Shown here: positions 9,332 to 16,603 of the stretch, in pieces
How the letters are laid out: each line of letters opens with the position of its first letter
Position numbering within the stretch: the first letter of the stretch is position 1
Assembly: GCA_000733415.1 (NCBI GenBank)
Contig: KL662191.1
Span: 2,480,142 to 2,544,141 of the forward strand
DNA from: [Leptolyngbya] sp. JSC-1
GTDB taxonomy: Bacteria > Cyanobacteriota > Cyanobacteriia > Elainellales > Elainellaceae
DNA length: 64,000 bases
Direction: 5' to 3'
Translations under genes and position numbers: made by a program
Notes under the pieces: model-generated
What the model was told of the DNA's origin: nothing
The model's input: the letters and a program-made list of their open reading frames with translations, nothing else
The model's database searches: none

Positions 9332-9531
9332 AGACCGAGCACTCGGATTGCCAACCTGCTCAAGCTTGGGACGAGTAAGCAGCACGCGACTTGACAGGCA
9401 TCAGCCGCAAAGGCTATTGGCGGTTATCGAAAACGTTGACAACGCATAGGGGAATGACCAACGAATGGCTCGATAAACAGGAATTTCTATCAATTCGTAA
9501 ACTATGGATGCAATTCCAGGGATACGTTTAA
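9332..9531 (+). pseudogene. group II intron reverse transcriptase/maturase, C-terminal remnant
   Basis: One frame reads TRIANLLKLGTSKQHAT before a TGA. A second frame then continues as SRKGYWRLSKTLTTHRGM and TNEWLDKQEFLSIRKLWMQ, ending FQGYV and a stop at 9529-9531. The two frames join into the conserved C-terminal end of cyanobacterial group II intron-encoded proteins, so this is a frameshifted relic. About 80 bases downstream resemble post-ORF intron sequence, but no intact domain V is seen. It abuts the 3' end of the Uma2 gene. Function is surely lost. Confidence 0.6.
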
Positions 9532-9612
9532 GCCATCGGTCTTGTTTGCGCGTCGTCATGAACCGCCTGTTGCGGACCCGCACCAACGTAGTGTTGGGCT
9601 GCTGCAAGGATC

Positions 9613-10155
9613 TCAGGATAGAAGCCTTTTGACGGACACTGAAACATCGGGGAATGCCAGTGATGTAATCGTTCCTTCTGCAATAGTATATTCTTCAATA
9701 TACTTATCCGCTTGAGGATTCCTAAACACAATTATATGCTTAGCAGATAAGTCTAAAACCCAATATTCCTGAATCGCAGCCATTGCATAAATCGCAGCCT
9801 TGACCTCTAAGTCTTTCTTTAAGCTTGTCTTGGCAACTTCTACAATCCAGAAAATATCTTGAGGATTAGGATGGCGATCGTTATACGCTGATTCTGGAAG
9901 TCGAACAACTGCAATATCAGGTTCAGGTTCCGAATCGGTTAGGGTAATAGGACCATTGAAGCGAACATCAGCTTTACCTGATAGCAACTCTTCTAAGTAT
10001 TTTGCACCTCGTTTTGCTGTGGTGTAATGAATTGGAGTTTCTGGACTCATCTCAACAATTTCGCCTGCTAGCAATTCCACAGAGCGACCACGCAGAATGC
10101 CCGCTTCAACCATGCGATGATACTCCTCTACAGACCATTTAGCCAGCGTCTTCAT
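9613..10155 (-). CDS. Uma2 family (DUF820) putative endonuclease
   Basis: About 180 residues with the Uma2 signature: KWSVEEYHRMVEAGIL, then VELLAGEIVEMSPE, the PD-(D/E)xK-like EPEPDIAVVRLPE, and IFWIVEVAKTSLKKDLEVKA ending with EYWVLDL. These proteins have a restriction-endonuclease fold and are greatly expanded in cyanobacteria; the biological role is unknown. A GTG at 10170 could extend it by five residues, but the ATG at 10155 fits the family N-terminus. It lies in a block of mobile-element debris. Confidence 0.85.
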   Translation of the reverse strand: MKTLAKWSVEEYHRMVEAGILRGRSVELLAGEIVEMSPETPIHYTTAKRGAKYLEELLSGKADVRFNGPITLTDSEPEPDIAVVRLPESAYNDRHPNPQDIFWIVEVAKTSLKKDLEVKAAIYAMAAIQEYWVLDLSAKHIIVFRNPQADKYIEEYTIAEGTITSLAFPDVSVSVKRLLS

Positions 10156-10330
10156 AGCAGAATTGCTCACATTCTTGTGATGAACCTAGTTCAATTTTAT
10201 AGTTTCCTGACTGGGAAGTGCCCCAATCAGCATCAAACTCTGAATCTTCTCCACCAAAAACCTTAGATTTTTGACCCTGAATGTTGAAAGATAACCTGGA
10301 TGTGCTGTCCTAACCGACTGACAAAGCAGC

Positions 10331-10591
10331 CCAACGCAAACCTTTGTGGAATGGACTGACCAGTCGAGACGGCATTGTCAGTGGACCAATGCCTTTTATC
10401 AACAGCAGCGTCAGGCGGGAAAGAGCCATCCTAAAGCGATTCGTGCTTTGGCCTACCAGGGGGGACAGATTCTCTGGCGTTGTTGGCAGAACCAGACTGC
10501 TTATGATGAGCAGCAGTATCTCGACGCACTCAGACGCAAAAAATCGCCACTGGTGAATTATTTAACGATTTCGAGCATTGATGTCTCGTGA
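10331..10591 (+). pseudogene. IS110-type transposase, C-terminal fragment
   Basis: The frame reads TFVEWTDQSRRHCQWTNAF, then SHPKAIRALAYQGGQILWRC and YDEQQYLDALRRKKSPLV before a stop. This is the extreme C-terminus of IS110-family (DEDD) transposases. The catalytic N-terminal domain is not upstream; it lies about 1.3 kb downstream at 11920-12600 in the same orientation. The two pieces therefore belong to a rearranged element or to two deleted copies. Confidence 0.75.
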
Positions 10592-10835
10592 TTTCTAGCG
10601 AAGAACAGGAGCAACAATTAAAAGTACATAAAAGTACAACAAAGTTGAATATCAATGCGATCCTATGAAGCTATCAAGCCAGTGAGAACTATCTCAAGAC
10701 ATTTACCTTGATGGGTGCATTCTTGCTGCCTTTCAAGCTCTCCAAAGCGCTCACAACGTCCCCTCTCACACCCCCCTGTTGACTCTGTCTCCCTCAGGGC
10801 CGATGTTATGCTGTGTCTTCACCGATCGCTTCAAA

Positions 10836-11105
10836 CTACATCCGCTTCAGTAATTCATCGTACTCGTCATGTGCACCAATCCAATACCAATAAATATGAT
10901 CGGATTCCAACAAACCCAAAACACGATAGTTGATGCTGACACGGGCAGAATAAATCGGTTGCTTCTGACTGACTCGCTTGAACTGAAGACTCGGATGATA
11001 AGGATCTTCCTGCCAAAGGGCGTAAGCTTTATCGGCTTGTTCCTGAACTGATGCAGGCAGATCGCCTAGCAGCTTGCGAAATGACTTTGTGACACTTGAT
11101 TTTAT
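10836..11105 (-). pseudogene. RelE/ParE-type toxin with ATA in place of the start codon
   Basis: Read from 11105 the frame gives (I)KSSVTKSFRKLLGDLPASV, then EDPYHPSLQFKRVSQKQPIY, YRVLGLLESDHIYWYWIG and AHDEYDELLKRM with a stop at 10836-10838. This is a full-length 89-residue RelE/ParE-like mRNA interferase. No ATG, GTG or TTG exists in frame: the upstream TGA is only a few codons away and the expected initiator is ATA. It overlaps the antitoxin stop in an ATAA tetranucleotide. It is either silenced or started at a rare codon. The reading frame is otherwise undamaged. Confidence 0.72.
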
Positions 11106-11332
11106 TTTTGTGTTGGGAAGACCTCATCAAGTGGAATAGTTTCTCCTGCCGCGATCTCCTGCCGCACCATTGCCGCCATCCGATCCCATTGATCGTCTGT
11201 TGTGGCAGCAAAACGAGTTTCCCATTTTTGCTCGTCCTGCAACTCTGCCAAAAATCGAGCCGCGATCGCATCTTGCTGATCGGGTGGGAGTTTTTGGATT
11301 TGGGCGATCGCCTGTTGAAGCAGTTCAGTCAT
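11102..11332 (-). CDS. antitoxin of a RelE-type toxin-antitoxin pair
   Basis: 76 residues starting MTELLQQAIAQIQKLPPDQQ, with DAIAARFLAELQDEQKWETRF and ending IPLDEVFPTQK. Small acidic helical proteins of this kind sit directly upstream of RelE/ParE-like toxins in cyanobacteria, as here. The stop TAA (11102-11104) overlaps the presumed toxin initiator by the string ATAA. An in-frame ATG at 11356 would add eight residues, but MTELL is the usual N-terminus. Confidence 0.75.
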   Translation of the reverse strand: MTELLQQAIAQIQKLPPDQQDAIAARFLAELQDEQKWETRFAATTDDQWDRMAAMVRQEIAAGETIPLDEVFPTQK

Positions 11333-11432
11333 AATTCTGTTGTGGGCAAAAACCACGAGCGCATATGCTTTCTCAATCTTAACTGATGCTCAGAGATATT
11401 GCTCTCTGTCAGTCTCAGCCATTGTTTAAGTC

Positions 11433-11780
11433 TCATGGTTCAAGTGTTAAGACGAGATGCTTTTGATCGAGATACATACCATCAATGAACAAAGCATCAC
11501 GCTCTAAGCCGAAAAGCTCAAAACCGCGTGACTTATAAAGAGAGCAGGCTGACAGATTGCTTGCTGTGACAGTGAGAACGATCTGCCGTAGGGTACTAAG
11601 TTGTCGGGCATGGGATATTGCCTCATCAAGAAGTGCCGATCCAACACCTCGACTACGATACTCGGACAAAACGTATATACTCCAGAGAGAATTCCAGGAA
11701 AGCTTAGAGTAAAAAGTGCGAGAGCCAGGCCGGTTTAGAGGACGACCATGCAGCGCCAGTCACTCGATGACTACTAACAT
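11433..11780 (-). pseudogene. GNAT N-acetyltransferase pseudogene with in-frame TGA
   Basis: From an ATG at 11780 the frame reads MLVVIE, TGA, then LALHGRPLNRPGSRTFYSK and WNSLWSIYVLSEYRSRGVGS, the acetyl-CoA binding motif A (R-x-x-G-x-G/S), and LYKSRGFELFG (motif B). The last 78 codons can be read from an internal ATG at 11669, but that would start inside motif A and could not form the fold. The TGA probably replaced TGG. It lies beside toxin-antitoxin and IS110 debris. Confidence 0.6.
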
Positions 11781-11820
11781 ATTGCATCGCCTCTCAATCT
11801 TGATCCTACGCTTTTAACGA

Positions 11821-11919
11821 ATTCTCAGGGAGCAGGGTTTCAACCCTTTCCATAATCTTTTCGCGGGTGCAGGGAGCAGGCTCTTTCCATGCGATTCAAA
11901 TCAATGGCACTAATCTAGC
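11821..11919 (+). other. non-coding left end of an IS110-type element
   Basis: The 99 bases before the transposase ATG contain no open frame and repeat the string GGGAGCAGG (GGGAGCAGGGTTTC and AGGGAGCAGGCTC). In IS110 elements the non-coding end next to tnpA can encode the bridge RNA that pairs with target and donor DNA. Here the element is truncated, so any such RNA would be a relic. The call rests on position only. Confidence 0.3.
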
Positions 11920-12600
11920 ATGACCACTGAAAACTATGTTGCCTACATTGGCATTGACTGGGCAGATCGTAAACACGATATTGCCCTCTATGATTGTGCA
12001 TCAGACACCTGGCAAGAACCCATCATCAAAACTCGTCCCCAAGACCTTTTAGATTGGGTCAATCAGCTTCGAGCACGCTATGGAGAGGGACGGATTGCCG
12101 TTGCGATGGAACAGAAGAGAGGACCATTGCTCTATGCTTTGTGCCAATACGATACCTTGGTGCTCTTCCCGGTCAATCCCCGCACCGCCGCCAACTACCG
12201 CAAAGCCTTCCAGCCATCGCGGGCTAAATCTGATCCGGTGGATGCCCGTCTCCTCGTCGAACTGATGCAAAAGCATCCAGAAAAATTGGATCAATGGGTG
12301 GCGGGTTGTCCTAAAACTCGTGCCTTGAGACAATGGGTCGAGTCGCGGCGAATGCTGGTCGGCGAGAAGGTCCGGCTCACCAACCGAATCACCGCCTCGC
12401 TCAAGACTTACTTTCCTCAAGTTCTGGATTGGTTTGAGGATAAGGACACCCGCGTCTTTTGCGCGTTCATCGAGCAGTTTCCCTCGGTCAATGCGGCTCA
12501 ATGTGCAACCCCTGACCAATTGACTCAGTTCTTTCGCTCCCACCAAGCTGGACGCAAAAGTAGTAGGTGGGACGCGTGTGTCTCAATCACGACACAATGA
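11920..12600 (+). pseudogene. IS110-type transposase, N-terminal catalytic part, truncated
   Basis: 226 codons. The DEDD RuvC-like domain is clear: YIGIDWADRKHD supplies the first Asp, AVAMEQKRGPLL the Glu, and SRAKSDPVDARLL the later Asp residues. The predicted coiled coil follows (VEKVRLTNRITASLKTYFP type). Homology ends near residue 213, after LTQFFRSHQAGRKS, and the last residues are foreign. The C-terminal serine-containing Tnp domain is missing. A matching C-terminal piece lies upstream at 10331-10591. Confidence 0.85.
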
Positions 12601-12659
12601 CCGTCAACAATAATTCAGCGCTTACTATTGCCCCCCGTCCACCTCAGGGACTATGTTAG

Positions 12660-12791
12660 CTGTCTTCTTTGTTCTACCCGTTGTTTATTTCTATTAGGAG
12701 TCGTGACCTAGCAGTAGAAGAAAATAATGATATTGCCTGGTTCTGGATTGGAACCCATGCAGAGTATGACCGATTATTGCGGGGTGATTAA
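12660..12791 (+). pseudogene. RelE-type toxin C-terminal remnant
   Basis: The frame ends VEENNDIAWFWIGTHAEYDR and LLRGD, stop at 12789-12791. This matches the C-terminus of RelE/ParE toxins (compare IYWYWIGAHDEYDELL in the copy at 10836). The upstream part is not preserved: a TAG at 12657 precedes the frame and no start is present. It is a second, decayed toxin locus on the opposite strand to the first. An attC-like region follows directly. Confidence 0.6.
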
Positions 12792-13464
12792 CGCCAGCTA
12801 ACATTCGTTGGCGAGCAAAGCACAGGGTGGGGCGAGGCGATAGGTGAGTAGACATCTAGTGTCGCCCGATGCATGGTCGTCTCCCCCTCTGTCTCCCAGT
12901 CCTGAAACTGAGTCTATCGTCTCTGCTTCAGTCCTGTCCCCCATAAACACAGTGGAGCGGACGGTACAGAGTCTTCGCGCTTCGTTCTAGTCCTCTCGCC
13001 GCCGCTCCTTTAGCCGTTATGCTGCTCAGCCCTTGGTGGGGGCGCAGCCGATAACTACTTGTTTAAGGGCAGAACCCTTGCAGCCTAACGAAAAGACTTA
13101 AATTATGGGTATTGCTAAAAAGCAGCTCTATTTGGTGAATTATGTGCTAACACAGAATTGTTGAAATTAAGTTAAAGATGACGGATTTGAAACCTACACC
13201 CCCAAGTGATGTTGAAGTGTCTCAAGAACAGACTGATGAGCAGGACACTACAGGATGGTATGAAACCGAAGTTCAGTGAGAATCACCTGCCGAACTTTGT
13301 GCAATTTTGCAGTCGCGTCCCAATCTGCCCTGGGCACTTGGATTCCGGCAATCTCGATCTCGTCGCTCATCGTTTCAACGTATCGGGACTCCCGGTTCAA
13401 AATCCCTAAACCTTCGTAAACTCCTGGGACGGTTACAATCAACCAGAGGTCACAGAGGTTTATC
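12792..13464. other. intergenic region with attC-like sequence and only doubtful small frames
   Basis: Just after the toxin remnant the string GCTAACATTCGTTGGCGAGC resembles the 5' arm of an integron attC. A complete attC-like hairpin is listed separately at 12942-13022. A 33-codon frame from 13178 (MTDLKPTPPSDVEVSQ) and a 72-codon reverse frame at 13248-13466 exist. I recognise neither and see no ribosome site that would argue for them. Confidence 0.4.
12942..13022 (+). other. candidate integron attC site
   Basis: An 81-bp imperfect palindrome. Its outer boxes are CATAAAC and GTTATGC. The inner arm GGAGCGGACGG pairs with CCGCCGCTCC, leaving one unpaired A on the 5' arm. That single extrahelical base on the 5' side is the hallmark of attC L''/L' boxes and sets the orientation. 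The site follows a remnant toxin gene on the same strand, as a cassette would. No integrase gene is in the window, so this would be a cluster lacking integrase (CALIN). Confidence 0.5.
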
Positions 13465-13737
13465 ATGAGTCATTCAAATCCTTCTATGCAACCAAGTGAA
13501 GCCGAGATTCGGGCTATCTACGCCGAGGGAGAAGCGGAAGTGGTAAGTTTAGTTACCCAGTTATTGGAGCGTCTCAATAGCCTGGAATCCGAGGTCAAAG
13601 AACTGCAAGGGCGTTTAAACAAAAACAGTTACAACAGTCCTATTATCGTTAACTTCGGGTTCCTAGTTACGTGTGGTGATCTATTCGGCGTGGATATAAA
13701 TGTTTCAGTGCCTCAGGCAGACGTCAAGTTGTTTTAG
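13465..13737 (+). pseudogene. IS66-type transposase, N-terminal fragment
   Basis: Begins SHSNPSMQPSEAEIRAIYAE and continues with LVTQLLERLNSLESEVKELQ and GRLNKNSYNS, the coiled-coil N-terminal region of IS66 TnpC transposases. After the conserved NKNSYNS motif the homology stops and about 30 unrelated codons run to a stop. The catalytic DDE core is absent. It is an inactive relic. Confidence 0.7.
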
Positions 13738-14162
13738 GCTTAGGGCAACGCTAACGGCACAGGCAAGTCTTGCGGGTTGGGAAGGCGAGATATAGTCAAA
13801 TCTGGTGTATGGCTAGGAACTAGGCGGCATCCTGCATCTGGGTCAGATCGGGTGTGTCATCGGCCCGGCATCCATCTTTGAACGGCACTCGGTAGTGCCC
13901 CATAGATATAGATAAGGATGGCTGAATCTTATATGCACCAAGGGATATCAAGATTTACATCCTTCCCGAAAGTGCTAAGTATATGTACTCGTTAAGGGCA
14001 GGAATACCGATTCCCCCCGTGGATTGCGGGTTAAAATCCTGTGCATAGCCAGAATGCTTCGGCACTCAGAAGCTAGCCTCATTGGTCGAAACTCTTTCAG
14101 AAAGAGGATTACAACCATCCTTACCTTTTTAGGACTACCGTTATCAAGGAGCAACAGAAGCC
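13738..14162. other. 425-bp intergenic region upstream of the sulfatase gene
   Basis: No credible gene is visible. The string CAAGGAGCAAC just before the sulfatase ATG is a plausible ribosome binding site. Base composition here is ordinary for the genome, in contrast to the GC-rich gene that follows, so the transferred segment appears to begin near the start codon. Confidence 0.4.
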
Positions 14163-15830
14163 ATGGAAAAAGTCGATCAATCCGCCTGCGAACCCTACAA
14201 CATTGTATTCATCCTGACTGACCAGGAGCGCCATTTACGCCCGGATGAACTCCCCAAAGACTATCGCCTGCCGGCCCATGAGCGCCTAGCGAAGAGCGGC
14301 GTGGTGTTCGAGAACCACCGCATCAACTCCTGCGTGTGCACGTCCTCGCGCTCGGTGATCTATACAGGTCTTCACATCCAACAGACCCGGATGTTCGACA
14401 ACACGAACTTCCCCTGGATGCAGAGCATGTCGACCGACATCAAGACGCTCGGCCACCAGCTCCGCGAGGCCGGCTACTACACCGCCTACAAGGGCAAGTG
14501 GCACCTCACCCGCGAGTTCGAGACCGACAACACGCTTGCCGCGCCGACGAAGATATTCACCCAGGAGATGGAGGCCTACGGCTTTTCCGATTACCTCGGG
14601 GTCGGCGATATCATCGCGCACACCCAGGGTGGCTACCTGCACGACGGCATGATCGCCGCCGCCGCCGCGAGCTGGCTACGCGGCAAGGCCTCGGAACTGG
14701 CGCAGCAGAAAAAGCCGTGGTTCCTGGCGGTGAATCTGGTCAACCCGCACGACGTGATGTTCTACGACACGGACGAGCCGGGACAGCCTATGCAGGGAAA
14801 AAATAATCTGACCCACATCGCTGGCGATCCGGCGCATGCGATGTACGCCAAGCAGTGGGACTTTGAACTGCCGGCCAGTTTCTTGCAGGCGCTCGACGCG
14901 CCCGGACGCCCCGCCGCCCACACCGACCACACCATGGGGAACGACGCGATGACCGGACCAATCCCGGTGGACGAGACATGGCGCTGGCGCAAGCGGCACA
15001 ACTTCTATCTCAACGCGCTGCGCGATGTCGACCGCCACATCATGACGGTGCTTGACGAACTGGAGGATCGCGGCCTCGCTTCCAACACCATCGTCATTCT
15101 GACCGCGGACCACGGCGAACTCGGCGGCGCGCATCAGATGACCGGCAAGGGCGCCACCTCCTACCGCGAGCAGAACAACGTGCCACTGATCGTGGTGCAC
15201 CCGGCCTACGCGGGCGGCAAGCGCTGCCAGGCCGTGACCACACACCTCGACCTCGCGCCGACCCTGATCTCGCTCACCAACGCGAGCCCCGAGACGAAAG
15301 CGGCGATTACCAAGGGTCTTCCGGGCAAGGACTTCTCCCCTGTGCTCGCCGCCCCGGAGCAGGCGGCCCTCGACACTGTGCGTGACGGCCAGCTATTCTG
15401 CTTCAACATGTTCGCCTCGCTAGACGGCAACTTCCTGCTGAAGGCGCGCGATTTGCTGAAGCAGGGTGGGCCGGAGAAGATCAAGGAAGCCGGCCTGCAC
15501 CCGGACATGATGAAACGCGGTGCCATCCGCAGCGTGTTCGACGGCCGCTACCAGTTCACGCGCTACTTTTCCCCCAAGCAGCACAACCGGCCCACCTCGA
15601 TCGAGGAATTGTTTGAACTGAACGATGTCGAGCTGTTCGACCACCAGAACGACCCGAACGAAGTCGAAAACCTCGCGCTGGATCGAGAGAAAAACGCCGA
15701 CCTGCTTATGGCCATGAATGCCAAGCTGAACCGGCTGATCGACGAGGAGGTGGGCGAGGACGTCGGACAGATGTTGCCCGGCGGCGTGGATGGTGGCTGG
15801 GTGGCGACGCCCGCCGTGCACGATCTGTGA
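14163..15830 (+). CDS. sulfatase-like hydrolase, probably acquired horizontally
   Basis: 555 residues of the alkaline phosphatase/sulfatase superfamily. NIVFILTDQERH supplies the N-terminal metal-binding Asp. The nucleophile motif is CTSSRSVIYTG, in which Cys would be converted to formylglycine; the third position is Ser rather than the usual Pro or Ala. KGKWHLTREF and ILTADHGELGG give the other conserved active-site residues. No signal peptide is seen, suggesting a cytoplasmic enzyme acting on an organic sulfate or phosphonate ester. Codon third positions are overwhelmingly G or C, unlike all neighbours. It is flanked by transposase relics and followed by an attC-like site. Confidence 0.85.
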   Translation: MEKVDQSACEPYNIVFILTDQERHLRPDELPKDYRLPAHERLAKSGVVFENHRINSCVCTSSRSVIYTGLHIQQTRMFDNTNFPWMQSMSTDIKTLGHQLREAGYYTAYKGKWHLTREFETDNTLAAPTKIFTQEMEAYGFSDYLGVGDIIAHTQGGYLHDGMIAAAAASWLRGKASELAQQKKPWFLAVNLVNPHDVMFYDTDEPGQPMQGKNNLTHIAGDPAHAMYAKQWDFELPASFLQALDAPGRPAAHTDHTMGNDAMTGPIPVDETWRWRKRHNFYLNALRDVDRHIMTVLDELEDRGLASNTIVILTADHGELGGAHQMTGKGATSYREQNNVPLIVVHPAYAGGKRCQAVTTHLDLAPTLISLTNASPETKAAITKGLPGKDFSPVLAAPEQAALDTVRDGQLFCFNMFASLDGNFLLKARDLLKQGGPEKIKEAGLHPDMMKRGAIRSVFDGRYQFTRYFSPKQHNRPTSIEELFELNDVELFDHQNDPNEVENLALDREKNADLLMAMNAKLNRLIDEEVGEDVGQMLPGGVDGGWVATPAVHDL

Positions 15831-15950
15831 CCTTGTGAGTGCGATCGCCAATCTTGTAGGGTGCGTCCCCTACTGCAACTCCTATCTACTCCACCAATAA
15901 ATTTTGGGGAACGCACCATGCTCATAAATTCCTTGAAACAAGCGATCGCC

Positions 15951-16039
15951 GCATAACAACGCCCATGCACACCGACCGACGAAAGTGGCTCGGTATTGAT
16001 GCAAAGGTTATCTGCGGCGGGTGATGGGCAACGTTAGCT
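15951..16039 (+). other. candidate integron attC site downstream of the sulfatase
   Basis: An 89-bp imperfect palindrome. The outer boxes are GCATAAC and GTTAGCT. The inner arm GCCCATGCAC pairs with GTGATGGGC, leaving one unpaired G on the 5' arm. The extrahelical base is on the same side as in the site at 12942, so both share the polarity expected if genes to their left are cassette genes. Upstream is a repeat pair (GTAGGGTGCGTCCCC and GGGGAACGCACC) and two GCGATCGC palindromes. Confidence 0.5.
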
Positions 16040-16168
16040 GGCTTCGTTCTTGGTTGGGACAGTAATTTTAGAGTGAGCGGTGAAGCAATCAGAGTCGGTG
16101 GGTTTCTGAGTAGTCATGAGAAGATCGAGAAACGATTAAGCAGCAGAAACTCAAGCCGAACGATCAAA

Positions 16169-16513
16169 ATGTATGAATTACTACACTCATTTATTCAGCA
16201 GCTTTTCCCACATTGCCAAGTTGATGTAGCGCGGCTTGAGCCTCTTCTTGAATCAAGAAGGGTTCCGAAAGGAGATTTTTTATTTCAAGAAGGTGATGTC
16301 TGCGATTTTGTGGGATTGACGCTGAAAGGCTGTTTGAGAAGCTTTTTTCTCAAAGATGGGAAAGAACTTACTCTGTTTTTTCATCCTGAGAATCATACTC
16401 TAGGGGACTATGAAAGTTTTCGACGGCAAATCCCTGCTTACTTTTCCTGTCAGGCGATCGAAGACTCGGAAATACTCATTCTGACCACACAAGCGATCGC
16501 AGTTTTAGTATAG
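16169..16513 (+). pseudogene. Crp/Fnr-type regulator, cNMP-binding domain only (truncated)
   Basis: About 114 codons starting MYELLHSFIQQLFPHCQVD. The cyclic-nucleotide-binding-like fold is recognisable from RVPKGDFLFQEGDVCDFVGL and LKDGKELTLFFHPENHTLGD. The protein stops after ILILTTQAIAVLV, before the dimerisation helix and the DNA-binding helix-turn-helix, which would need about 80 more residues. An in-frame start at 16073 would add 32 residues unlike the family. It is probably a broken regulator left beside the attC-like site. Confidence 0.65.
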
Positions 16514-16603
16514 TTCCGACATAAAAGAGCAGTATCGTAGATGTAAAAACACCGCATAATAGCATCTGAGGTGTTTGAAAGTAGTGTCTAAGAAGAGCAT
16601 CAG

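Noticed and set aside
9109..9363. 84-codon reverse frame
   Set aside because: Overlaps the group II intron remnant, which has clear similarity on the other strand.
10780..10835. third attC-like site next to the RelE toxin
   Set aside because: GTTATGC is present, but the opposite arm does not pair well.
13248..13466. 72-codon reverse frame with VPRADWDAT
   Set aside because: It faintly recalls transposase or antitoxin sequence, but no family is convincing and the region is degraded.
13995..14055. tRNA-like string GCGGGTTAAAATCCTGTGC
   Set aside because: The T-loop is not canonical, and no acceptor or anticodon arm can be built around it.
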